NCBI RefSeq assembly: GCF_901709675.1
Contig: NC_051102.1
Span: forward strand, 6,421,412 to 6,485,411
Direction: 5' to 3'
Origin: Syngnathus acus
Taxonomy: Eukaryota > Chordata > Actinopteri > Syngnathiformes > Syngnathidae
Length of the DNA stretch: 64,000 bases
The position numbers and the translations under genes are program-made. Below, piece after piece: positions 48,440 to 64,000 of this stretch (the stretch's first letter is position 1; the number at the start of each line of letters is the position of its first letter). The notes beneath the pieces are model-generated. The model was not told the origin of the DNA, did not search any database, and worked only from the letters and a program-made list of their open reading frames with translations.

Positions 48440-51397
48440 GTAAGTTGACTGTGTGTGTGTGTGTGTGTGTGTTGGTGGGGGGGGGGAGAAGCCGAAGTTT
48501 TTTAGTGAGTGGATCGAGGGGAGCCTTTTATTCGGTATCGTCGAGAGGAGCCAGGTCTTCCTCCACCTATCTATGACGATAAAGAAGCTGATGGGCTGTT
48601 GAAAAGTAACACTTCTCCGCAGAGCCAAAGGTTGAGCCGGGGGAAGGGGAGGGGGGTCCCGCTCTGGCAAAATTGTTTCTTTTTCAAATGTTCCGAAGCT
48701 TGTCGCGCTTACCGGAGCGGATCTTGTTCAGCCAAGTGGTGAAAATGAAGCGAGGATTATAACGTTTCCTCGCCGGCGGCGAGCTCCGGTCGGTTACAAT
48801 TCTGAGTTCCGACCCGATCATTTTCCCTCGGGAGGGGGACAGAAAGGTAAACATCACCCCCGGTTTGCTACACTCAAGTTTGACTTTGTAAAAACGTGAT
48901 GTTTTTGAAAGTTGTTGCCCCCCTCGCTTGAGATGACGGCTGTCCCGCATCGGGGAACAGCCAGGTCAGAGATTTGGACTCGGTTCTGACCGTGTGGGTG
49001 TTTGCAAGTGACTGCCCGCTCTGGAGACTTCTTTAAAAAAAATCACTTTAACTGGAAGTATGTGTTGTGGCCCTTTTGGTGCCTTCATGTGAGCCGTGAA
49101 CATGGGTGCTAAAGTGACTGCTTGTTGTTGTTTGTGCGGCGGAGCTAATGTTAGCTCGCTAACTCCTTCGCGAGATCACCTCCTCCGAGGCGGTGTCAAC
49201 ATTAAAAAGCCGGCTTGGTGCACATGTATCGTGGGCTGGCTTTAGTTTTTAAAGGGCCGACTTTGCTTTCTGGGCTCTACCGGGCCGGTGGAGCGCGGAC
49301 GGCGGAGGCTACTGTTCGTTTGAAGCCCAAGGCAGCCGCCACTGTTGGTTCTGCTATCTAGTAGCTAATCTTCCTACTTCTCGCTGTGACAATCGTCGTC
49401 TTCCTCCTCTTAAAGCTGAACACACGCACGAACACGCGCGCACACACGCACTTTTAGACCCTCACGCACAATCCATACACATTTACAGTGTGTCATATAT
49501 TCCAGGGCTTCTCAGACTTTTAGGACTCGGGAGGAATGTTTCCAATGTTTTCCAGGGGTGTCAGAAAAGTTCCAGGACTGGTCTGCATAAGCTCGATGGA
49601 GTCGATCTTATTTTTAACAGACGTTTAAAGAAAGCTAAAAAAAAATTTGGGTTGACGAAGAGCTTTTTCAAAAAATATCTGTCATTGTTATTGGGCGGGG
49701 GGGGGGGGGGGGGGTCAGTGGTATCGGTGCTGGATCTTGACAACTTAAGAACCGAGTACTCGTAGTGGTCTGGAAAAAAAAAAATAGTATTGACTATCCA
49801 TACTTATTGCGACCATCTTGATGTCGTCTACATTTTTGTCTCCTGGATAACTCACTTGACCAACAAAAGTCGGGTCGTGTGCGTTGGGAGGTTGCTCCAG
49901 TACAGGCATGTTCTTTCCGATCAGGAATTGTCAGATGCTCAGGGCACAAGTTGTCTTGCTACTACTCTGGCACTCTGAACCTAGCAGTTGTCGCTGGACA
50001 TCTTCATAGATGTGCTGGTGGATCATCTGGCCAACATTGTAGTTTGTATTATAGGATATATTGCATTTGTGGAAATGTTGCATGTGTACAAGGATAACAG
50101 AATTTTTGGTTATGCATTTTTCCCCCAAATGATATGACATGATTTATTGCATGTTATTTTACACATTTCAAAGTTAAGTCTCAGTTTGAGAATCACTGAG
50201 CAACTCAGAACAGTTGTTATCAAACTTTGTCATTGTGAATGATGAAGCATTTCAAACCTTATCTGATGGTTTACTTATAATGGAAGCCCATGTGTGTGTG
50301 TTCATGTGATGTTGACAAAGCTCAAGCAGCATTTCTTGTCGAAGCAGCAGATATGACTGTTTAACTTCATCTGTGGCAATGTTTGTACTTCTGATGAAAT
50401 ACGAAGGTCTTATGGCATAATATCATCACTCATCACTTATCTGATGGCCTTATATCAGATAACCTTCCCTTATATTGCAGGACTTGTACATTTGAATGTA
50501 CAAACGTGTGAATGTTCATCCATTTTGATTAACCTTGAAAATGTTCCTATACGTTTAGCATAGCAGATTGTAAAGTGCACACTGAGCGATGGCGGTGAAA
50601 AGTGTCACTTGTAACAGCCAATCCAGAAGTTTACGGGTTTTGCTGCCTCCAAGCTGTACCAATAGTGTGTTTGTTTGTTTTGTGTACGCATAAATAGCTA
50701 ATGCTAACCAAGACAGTTGCTAATTACTATGACATACCAGTGTTAGCCAAGCTGGCTAGCATTAGCGCTCCAGTTGATTGAGCCACGGGTTGAAAATTTC
50801 TCTTCTCATTTTGTCAAACATGTATCTCATGCCAATAATTATTTTTGATTGGTGAATACGCCTGCCTTTGTTTTGGGTATGGTGGTGTGGTCAACACCTT
50901 GGAGGTGTCACTTCATGCAACAACAGCAGTCTAAACAATCGGTGTGGTATTGTCTGTGAACAAATGGCGGTCAGCCTTGGTGAATGGTCAGATAAATAAA
51001 GAAGAGTGGAGAAGGTTTTGTCCTCTCACCGCGCTAACGTGTCATCCGCTGACAGTTCAGTCCATTAGATCGAGTGAGTATGTCGGTTAAGTTGAAATTA
51101 CTAGCCGTTACCCGAATGATTTTATTTTTATTTTTTTACACTGTTGTGGTCCATGTTCTAGAGAGTGCCGCTATACAAGATTGTTTGTGTACTCGGCCGC
51201 TGTTGTGTATAAAGGCGCCGTTTTAAGCTGCTGCGTGTGAGTGCTGGCGTTTTAGGACAACTTGATCGACTACAATAGAACATCGAAGGTCAAACCTAAT
51301 TAGTTCACACACACTGGTCACCCTTGAGGTTGCTCAGATTTTGGAACAAAAAGAAGAAATGACTTTCGTTTTAGTTGTCTGCCATGTTATTTGGAAT

Positions 51398-51430
<33 letters not shown>

Positions 51431-53588
51431 GGGAAGAGCGCAGAAGAAATGCATGTCAAAAAAGAAATGTGAAACCAGTCAGCCATTGAAACCCCGTCCG
51501 TGTAAGACAGATCAGGTTGGCCTGAGGTCGCAGGGTACGTGACGGCGTTCCCTCGGTGTGTAACGCCGTCATCTCGCTGCTACTGTATGTCCTTCGTGCC
51601 ATCACACACACACACACGTACGCACAAAGACACACGTAATGGCCGCCACTGTGGAAGCCGAGTGTCTGCTCCGGCACCTGGAGGGTTAAAACAAGCTTCA
51701 GCTTCTCCCTCAACCACACACACACATGAACACACACACATGAACACACACACATATGCACGCACCAGCCAACTGGTTTAAACCAGTTCTGGGGGAAAAG
51801 TGCTTTGTGTGTCCTGCTGAATCCTGGGAAGGGTCATGTCATATGTGTTTTAGATATGTCAGAGTATACATATTGGGGGGGGGGGGGGGGAAAAAAATGC
51901 TAACCTCTGTGCGCTTCATGCACACCGTCATGTTTGTCATTTTAATTTCTTTCCTCAACACATAAGCAACCCTGTCACTTATCGCCGGGCAGACTGAGGG
52001 CCTCGCTCGAATGCATGAGTATGATGCTCAACAGTGATGCACTTAATGCCAGATTGGAAGTTTATACAGTATTCCAAATCGACATCTAGTTCCGACTAGC
52101 TCGTCTGTGAACTACAGTATGGGCAAAGGTCGTCTCCCACTGCATACCGTGTTGGTCAGAACATGTCAACCTTTGGTACAGACTCTTGTGTTGGCTGGAA
52201 TAAGGACTTTTTTTTTTGCCACTTGGAAGTGTGCAACATGGAGAAAAGCCCTCCCACGGTCATCTGGAAATGTCTGAATATTTTTCTTTTCCTCGCTGGC
52301 TTCTCGGCTAACCTCCTTTTAAATTTCGACTGATTCCACGAGGGATTCCGCACATACTGAAAATTTGGATTAAAGATGCGCATTATCATTATGGCGCCGT
52401 GGGGCGTGTGACCAAATGTCTCCTTGAATCTCGGCTTTGGATTTGACCCTGAAAGAGTCAGAGCGGGCGTTGCAGTGTGCGTGACTGAACAAGCAACTGT
52501 TTGTATTCGTCATGTCCGCATCTGCCAAATTTGTTGTACAATATAGGCAAGATCACATGGTAAAAAATGGCCACATGTTTTATGAGTGGGCAAAAAAAAT
52601 CAAATAGTTTCTCTTGCATTTGGCTTCATGAGTTATGATGAATATTTCAGTGTGTGCTCCAATTCAAATTCCCCCGTGTAGTTCTTCGCCCTCCAAGTTA
52701 TCTTCAATATAATACTTTATTGCGGAGACGTTGTGCATAATCAATGTTGGGGAATTTAACTCGGCATCTTGTGATTATACTAATCCAGTTTGTTTTGTCT
52801 GAAGGCCATTTTACAAACCACGTGTTCGCTCCCAATAAGTCAAGGTCGGTTTTGTCCGCCAGACAATTGTAGCAGCAGCGATTGTATTTGAATAAGATCA
52901 AATGATGCAGAGCTGCAAGTACTAACTGGAGGCAGCAATACTCAAAATGTCTTGACCCAATATTATCTTCACAAATCCTCGGTTATTTAATCGTTTAGAC
53001 GTCACAAAAGCTAAATATATTGCCGTTAAAATATCTATAAAATGATGTTTGGTAATATTGGGAACTGTGGTTTCAAAATGGCTTACAGTGAATGAGTTGA
53101 TTGTAGTTTTGCAATGTGGCGCAACACATCAGAACTGAGAGAGCTGTTTAGGATGAGCCAACGCCACTGCAAAAAAATATGTAAATGAACCTGAACCTCA
53201 GCAAAGACTTTTTTTTTCAGCTCATTTGCTTATACAGGGTACCTAATGAACAGACCGGTTGGTGGAGTTCCGTGGTTTCTGAATGAAAGCAAAAATTACC
53301 TTATAAACAGGATCTTCCCATCTTTGAAGGTGCAAATTTAAGCTCTCTAAATGTTAATGGTGCTCATTATTTCAAAGGTAGAAACGAGATCCTTCATTCT
53401 TAGTTCATCTGACCCATGAGTGGAATGAAAATTGCAAACTTTTTCAATGACTGATGAGTTTCAGTTGGTTTAAGCATCGAGAGTTTGTGTTGGGAGTTAT
53501 GATCAAGGTGCTGATCTTTGACAATGTTTAAAGTGCCTTCCAACTAATCCACATATGTAACCAATTCCTTTTCGGGATGTCTCCACAG
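48440..53588 (+). other. gatad2a: gatad2a intron 1
   Basis: About 5.1 kb without a recognisable exon. It contains a (GT)n tract at 48451-48471, G runs at 49696-49712 and 51876-51890, a (TG)n tract near 51401-51430, CA-rich sequence near 51605-51755, and GC-rich sequence at 49100-49330 that could be an alternative promoter. Confidence 0.55.
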
Positions 53589-53591
53589 GGG

Positions 53592-58037
<4,446 letters not shown>

Positions 58038-58807
58038 AAATAGAACACAAATAAATCAACCTTCAGCCAGTTCGACCCACTTCTTGGCTTTTTCCAGTCA
58101 TGGTCAACAGAGTACTCTGGAGGACAGTTTGGCAAATACAATTTCTGAAAAGTGAAGAAATGTTTCCTTCCTGTCGTTTTTTTTGTATGATTTTCTTCTT
58201 TACTGTTCATTTTAAGGTTGGCTGTTCCATATATACCGTATTTTTCGCACCATAAGGCGCACCCTCATTGAATTTTTTATTTTAGAAATTATTTCATATA
58301 TAGGGCGCACCGGATTAAAAGGCGCATAAAATAGAAGCTATACTGCAACAAACAGGTTTACTAGCGTTGCAGTATGCATCCATTAGCCAATAATGACCCT
58401 CACTAAACAATCGCGTTTCTCAAACTATCTCCTATAAAAGTGATCGGAACCGACTAAAGTTCGATCTAACACATTGGTATTGCTTACTTATGTTTCCCTT
58501 CCATATCGATCCGTAAAGTTACTCGAAACATTAACGGAGCAGCTCGCAGACTCCCATGAGCTTCAGCAAAGTGTCATGGCGGCCCCCTGTAAACAATCAC
58601 GTTTCTCAAACTCGCTCCCATAAAAGTGATCGGAACCGACTAAAGATCGATTTAACACATTGGTGCTGCTTATTTATGATTCCGTTGGATATTGATCGGT
58701 AAACGTACTCGAAAACATTAACGGAACAGCCTATTTTGAAATGAAATAGCCTCGCAAGAGTAAATTTTAAGTGCGGAAAATACGGTAGTTTTGATTTGAC
58801 CTGGGCA

Positions 58808-58838
<31 letters not shown>

Positions 58839-60094
58839 ATCAAACTTGGTACTTCTTTCTCCCTGTCTGGGTAGTCAAGTAATTGATTAGATTTGCATCA
58901 AACTCTCACTTGAATGCTTGGTTGGAGTCATCCCAAGAAAAATACACTTTGCTTCGGGCAAATAACATCGGAGTTGTAAATGTTTCATTTCATTCATACT
59001 TGTAGTTAAAAGGTTGGATTTATTTTGTATTTACATTAAGTTATTTTTGTTGTTCTTTTTGGAGGGGATGGATGTATTTCTTTTTTACATTCTATATTGT
59101 GCTTTTCACAATGAAGAGTTGATTTTTGCTTTCTTTTTTTTGTTTAACAGTATGCCTACATTTAACACCTAATGTTAAATTTGCACCTTAGCTAACCATG
59201 AGTGGTGATCGCTCATGTCATCTGTAATTATCGTCTGTAATTTGCTTATTTTATGTTCATTTCAATGTTGGCATTTTCATTTGAGTGTCACATCTTCACT
59301 GACAAAATGCAAATTCTGAGGATTGTCCACCTTAAAACCCGAATACAGTATTTGCCACAGTGAACCCGGAAAGCACAAGTCAATTATTTGCTTTTCATCC
59401 TGTAACTTCCAACAGCATTGCATTTTTTTTTTCTCTGCTACCCAACCTAAACTGCATTGTGCAAATTATTATTAAAAATTATTTTGGTTTAACTTTTTCT
59501 TCGTTCCTAAATAAATAAAAAGATAAGTTTTACCTTGCTCTCATTTGTTTTGTGTATACTGTAATAGACAGACAGACAGATTGATGCATGTCTTTAACTT
59601 GAATGGTAATAAAGAGCACAACAAAGTGCCCGATGAATGTACATTTTCCACCCGTTCATGTATTAAGTTACGTGTTATAGTTATTATAATATAAGTTATA
59701 TTATAAGCCATTCAGTTTGACAATCGCCGCATTCATTCAATGCAAGGTAAACACTTGAGGAACTTTGTGTAACTGTATGTTTCACCCGAACACATAAAAG
59801 AGTAGGACCGTTTTACGCAGGCGGCAATTCACTAAAGTAGACCATCAGAAACTACGTAACTACTAATCTATCACTAGCAGAGCCAGTGTACGCATATTGC
59901 GCAAGTCGACTTCATTGACAACAGCAAGGGAAGACACAGGGCGTTAACGATATTGTTGTTTGTATGATAAAATCCTTCATTACAGGAACATCACGGCACG
60001 ATAGATAGAATTGTTTCAACTAGCAAAGGGAACAATATTTTGAACTGGCGTTGCCGTACTTTATCACAGGTTTAGTAACTGTATCGATCTGAAA
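58038..60094. other. gatad2a 3' UTR and armc6 upstream region
   Basis: AATAAA occurs 13 bases after the gatad2a stop (58050-58055), again as a cluster at 59510-59519, and at about 59611. The long 3' UTR would include a transposon at 58236-58785 and 29 consecutive C at 58810-58838. The last ~300 bases are the armc6 promoter and leader, with no clear TATA or CCAAT box. Confidence 0.5.
58236..58785. mobile_element. TA-flanked non-autonomous DNA transposon with internal duplication
   Basis: The left end CCGTATTTTTCGCAC and right end GTGCGGAAAATACGG form inverted repeats with one mismatch, flanked by TA on both sides, which suggests a Tc1/mariner-type or similar TA-targeting element. Inside, a ~140-base unit (from about 58408, again from about 58596) is duplicated with scattered differences, e.g. 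AAAAGTGATCGGAACCGACT in both. No coding capacity. Confidence 0.75.
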
Positions 60095-62468
60095 ATGGCT
60101 CTACGTAGGATCACACAGGAAACATTTGATGCTGCTGTAAGGGAAAACATTGACGAGTTTGAGATGGATCCCGACGAGGCTTTGAAGGAAGCTGTGGAGC
60201 AGTTTCAATCTCAAGGTATTGTTGCCAGAATGGATTAAAAAAAAAAAAGAAAACGACTTATTTGTGTCTTGGTAACTCGTATGTACATTTAGCTGAATCA
60301 TGACACAGTTAGTATACTTAACCGTCGAGGTTAATGTATTGAATTAATGTAAAGGCTAACCTTATTTAGCAAAAATCTGTTATGTATATGATCACTTGAC
60401 AGTGTAATCCACCCGAGATAACTGATGTATACATGCAGGTGTGGACCTCAGTTGTATTGTAAAAGCTGTACCTGCTGTTCCATCTGATGACAAACAGGAG
60501 CAAACGCATGAGATCTTACAGGTATATCTTAGATTTGCTAGTAATTGACTATATGTAATGTCCACCACTTCTTATACCACGTTTCTTTCACCTGCAGGCC
60601 CTGGAGTCCCTCCGCATTGCAAAAGACTCTGCAGACAATACAAATGCAGCTGTAGATCTAAAGTGTTTCACCGAGCAATGTTCACTAGGATTCGCTCAAA
60701 GATTCCTGGCAGCTCAGAAAGGCGCGTATCCCATCATCCTCTCCTACTGCCAAAAGAGCATAGGAGAGCAGGAAGCCCTATTGGCTGCTTTGTCTGCTTT
60801 GGCTTTGCTCACTGACGGACAGCCGGACTTGTTAGATGCTGAAGGCAAGCGCTTCCTTTTGGATGTTCTCAATAAGTACCAGGCTGATTCTTCATTGACA
60901 CGAGCTGCCATCTCCGTTGTGCGTCATTCTTGTTTGAAACATGAGCAGAACAGACAAGATTTGGTCAAAGCGGGCGTCCTGCCTTTACTGACTAATGCCA
61001 TCAAACAGCACAGTGGATGCGCGGACGTGGTCAAGGAAGCCTCTGGAGCGCTCAGGATTATGACTTTTGACGATGATATCCGGGTTACGTTTGGGCAAGC
61101 TCATGAGCATGCGAAGATGATTGTTCTTCAGCACAATGGCCTCAAGATCTTAATTGAGTCTGCAAAAGGTAAGAGCGGCTAATCTCTGCTGTGTAGCCGG
61201 CATGCAGGTTGATTCCAAAACAATGTCCCCATAAGGAATACACTAATTATATACTAATATTTATTGTGGGGGTAACAATCCAGCCCACCCCTTCAATAGA
61301 CTCACCCAAATATGTATTCTACAATGTATACACATTTTAAAGTATTGTATTATACTATTATTATGTACTATTATATGGTGGAAAGTGGGGACAGCGACCT
61401 CAAGTGGACAATAATAGTACAACTATCTCCCGTGCACATTTTCTTATTCTCATGACTTGAATAATCAATGGGATGATTGGTAGAATCAATTTAAAAAAAA
61501 TCCACAATTGCAGTCCTAATCATGGTTTCATGTCTTTCTACCTTCAGCTCACAAAGACAATAGCTCTGTTTTGAGTGAGCTGTGTGCCACCTTGTCCCGT
61601 TTGGCCGTAAGGAACGAGTTCTGCCAAGACATTTGCGACCTGGGGGGATTGAAGCTTATGATGACACTGCTTGCAGACAGCTATGAGTCATCGGTACAGA
61701 CGTGCAGGTTGTAAAGGTCCGTCATCCGACATATTGTCACCGAGCTTGTTTTTGCCCTCGCAGGAGTTGGTGCGGCAGGTCTTGAGTGCAATACGAGCCG
61801 TCGCGGGAAATGATGATGTGAAAGACGCTGTTGTTAAAGCGGGTGGAGTCCAGCTCATTGTCATCGCCATGAACAGACACATGACAATCTCCGCTGTAAG
61901 ACATTGCTACCAATATAAGGTGAAAGGGCACTGCCAACTTTTTCTATGCTTCTTCAGGTGTGTGAGCAGGGCTGTGCATGCCTTTCCGTCCTGGCTTTAC
62001 GCAAGGCCAACAACTGCAAGGTCATCATGGAGGAAGGAGGGGCCTTAGCTGCTGTGCAGGCCATGAAGTCTCATTCTGGTGTTGTTCCTGTACAGGTAAT
62101 CCCTCCATCCACCCATTTTCTACCCTAGCCTTATCACCAGCCGGGGCACTATAGTATTTATCCCTTATGAAAACCAAATGTAGTCCTAACAAACAAGAAT
62201 TAAACAGTTTGTGAGAACTTTGTGTAAAAGACGTTTACATCTCATTTTCGAGCAGAAACAGGCATGCATGGTGCTGAGAAACCTGGTGTCACATCAGCCC
62301 ACCTTCAGCCAAACAATTCTGGAGATGGGCGTGGAGGCCCTCATTTTGCAAGCGCTACAGACCCATAGCGATTGTGGCGATGTTGCCAAGGCTGCCCTCA
62401 GGGATCTGGGCTGCCAGGTGGAGCTACGGGAGCTGTGGACCGGCAAACGTGCCGGCATCACTAACTGA
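60095..62468 (+). CDS. armc6: Armadillo repeat-containing protein ARMC6
   Basis: Armadillo-repeat protein whose molecular role is poorly known. Seven exons: 60095-60215, 60439-60521, 60598-61168, 61548-61693, 61764-61895, 61958-62095, 62256-62468; 467 residues against about 476-501 in human. It starts [20 protein letters not shown], the family start. Helical repeats follow throughout, e.g. [36 protein letters not shown] and [18 protein letters not shown], typical of right-handed ARM superhelices that bind peptides. It ends [12 protein letters not shown]. The third exon, 571 bases, is unusually large for the window. AATAAA at 62626-62631 likely ends the mRNA. In human, ARMC6 is in the same 19p13.11 region as SUGP1 and GATAD2A. 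Confidence 0.97.
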
Positions 62469-63420
62469 AAGGGGAGGAGAGCGGCAATGAAAAGTGATAT
62501 TGTGTTATGCTAAATTGTTTTTGAAATGCCGTCTGAAGAAATATGAGATGCACAGGCTGTAGTCAGCATTATGGTTTGAGAAGGGGGGGGGGGGGGGGGT
62601 ACTCATCATACTGAGTTGGTATCATAATAAAGCCTTTGTCAACAAAGGCCATGATAGTTTTTCAATGTACATGTTGTACTCCCTTTGTTTTATATTGTAT
62701 TGTTTACATTGTAATAATATTTTAAAAACACCTCCAGGCCACTGTATCCAATGTTTTGCATTGAACCAATGCACACATTATACAATTCAAAGAAATTCAC
62801 ACCACCGAAATAAAATGTCACAAGAAGTATATCAAGTGTACTGCAATTTTGTAAATTTCATCTAAATGTCCTCACAAATTAACTTAATGTGGGATGTGGG
62901 TCTGTTTTGTTGAGCACAGAACTATTTAGATTTTGTGTGAAGAGTATACTAACAATTCCCTTCTATGTGGTATGTCAAATTTGGATGACATATTTTCACT
63001 TTACAATGACATAAAACTGCTAAGACTTGGGTGTTAAATTCAAGGTCAAACGGGTCTGAATTTTCTGTTGACGCCCCTCCATCCGGCCTATCCTGGCACG
63101 TCTTGCCTTGATAAGACTACATTTCCCATAATGCATCACCACTCGCACTTGTCAAACCTTAGCAACGGGTGGGGGTGAGCAGGTTTCTTCAGCTTGTGAC
63201 AGGAGGAGCAGCAAAAGCGGCATGGACGATGTCAGCCACTCAAAGTCACTGTGCGGTTGAATGATAGAATCACTTTAGTTCGTGTACATATAAGGCGACA
63301 ACTTATCTTATGGCTATAGAAGTGCATTTGCTGTTGTAAAATTTAACGTAAGCAGTTGGTTAGCAGCGAGCTAACAGCTAGCTAGCTTTATCTAAACCAA
63401 TGTTCGGCTAACTTTTGATG
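62469..63420. other. armc6 3' UTR and spacer to next gene
   Basis: Contains an 18-base G run near 62583-62599, the armc6 AATAAA at 62626-62631 and AT-rich sequence. GC content rises from about 63070, with TTTCCCATAATGCATCAC (an SBF/ZNF143-like promoter core, ACTACATTTCCCATAATGC) at about 63117-63138, suggesting a promoter for the gene that follows. Confidence 0.5.
63117..63135. promoter_or_regulatory. ACTACAnnTCCC-type promoter element
   Basis: ACTACATTTCCCATAATGC matches the vertebrate ACTACAnnTCCC promoter motif (ZNF143/THAP11-type binding site), usually within 200 bases of a start site. It supports a plus- or minus-strand promoter here, about 300 bases before the coding-like exon at 63421. 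Confidence 0.6.
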
Positions 63421-63519
63421 CAGAAAAGTGTCTTCGGGGGAAACGATTTCGGGATTGAAAAGTACAACCGGAGGAAATTTGCCCAAAACATTGGAAATTG
63501 TGCTGGTGTTAAATTAGGT
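63421..63519 (+). CDS. Possible first coding exon of an unrecognised gene (partial)
   Basis: An ATG at about 63419-63421 begins MQKSVFGGNDFGIEKYNRRK and runs in frame to a donor TTAG/GTAAGCAAC near 63519. I do not recognise the peptide. In human, ARMC6 is followed by SLC25A42 and TMEM161A, but this peptide matches neither start that I know; it could also be 5' UTR. The rest of the gene lies beyond the window or in the 480 bases that follow, where I see no second exon. Confidence 0.3.
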
Positions 63520-64000
63520 AAGCAACTTGTTCCGTGTGATGTTGTTATTGAGTGTTTTTAAACGCAGGTGACGGGATGCGTTAACGTCCGAAGTCGTGGT
63601 GAGTTTCAGAATTTGTTAGAGTACTGTACATAATCTGCAGAACGTGATAAGACTTGTGCAGAGTGAACGAGCTCTTTGAGCAACTGATGAACGCCACCCT
63701 TTCTCCAGCTTTGTATTTGACAATAATGTGTTGGAAAAGTTCTTCTTCCATGGTGGTGGGCTTTTCTTTTTTTGCTAGGAACTGTCAGATGCTTAGAGGG
63801 TTGTGAGCAGGCTTGTCGTCAAGGTGAAGGAGCCACAAGCTAAATTAATGATCTACTTCGAGCAACTGATGAACACAACATCGAGTAGATTAATTTAGGC
63901 TCTCAAACATTGTGGCCATGTCTCGTCTTGATCATATAAATAAGTGATCGCCTGTTAAAATGATGAGCACAAGAATGAGACAGATTTGTGTTAAAAGTGA

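Overview
This window is vertebrate nuclear DNA, almost certainly from a teleost fish. Genes are split into short exons with GT-AG introns, many under 150 bp. The proteins are close relatives of human proteins, and the spacers carry fish-style hAT elements, long simple repeats and G/C homopolymers. I cannot name the species. I see no virus, CRISPR array, operon or prokaryotic feature. Exons were joined by hand from splice sites, reading phase and recalled family sequences; no search was run.

Layout, left to right: hcn2 (-, first coding exon only; intron 1 leaves the window at base 1); rnf126 (-, 9 coding exons); sugp1 (+, 14 exons); stk11/LKB1 (+, 9 coding exons plus untranslated exons); cbarp (-, 8 exons); a midnolin-like gene, midn (+, 6 exons); cirbp (+, 6 coding exons plus a long spliced 3' region); ndufa13 (-, 5 exons); gatad2a (+, 9 coding exons after a ~5 kb first intron); armc6 (+, 7 exons); and the 5' end of an unrecognised gene near 63.4 kb. 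Every assembled coding sequence closes in frame: 308, 621, 438, 1039, 394, 184, 144, 694 and 467 residues for rnf126 through armc6.

The order stk11-cbarp-midn-cirbp, with hcn2 and rnf126 nearby, matches human 19p13.3 (atp5f1d is absent between cbarp and midn). sugp1, ndufa13, gatad2a and armc6 are human 19p13.11 genes, so the two human blocks are interleaved here. Functionally the genes are a mixture: a pacemaker channel, a ubiquitin ligase, a branch-site splicing factor, a master kinase, a calcium-channel regulator, a proteasome adaptor, a cold-shock RNA-binding protein, a complex I subunit, a NuRD subunit and an ARM-repeat protein. They share conserved neighbourhood, not a pathway.

I found no clearly new biological system. 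The most notable observations are a nearly identical 33-base 3' splice-site block before both SURP-encoding exons of sugp1, a complete AT-AC (U12-type) intron in stk11, a midnolin paralogue without the usual C-terminal helix, a longer loop in the GATAD2A zinc finger, an exon-like orphan segment between stk11 and cbarp, and several intact non-autonomous hAT elements with exact target-site duplications.
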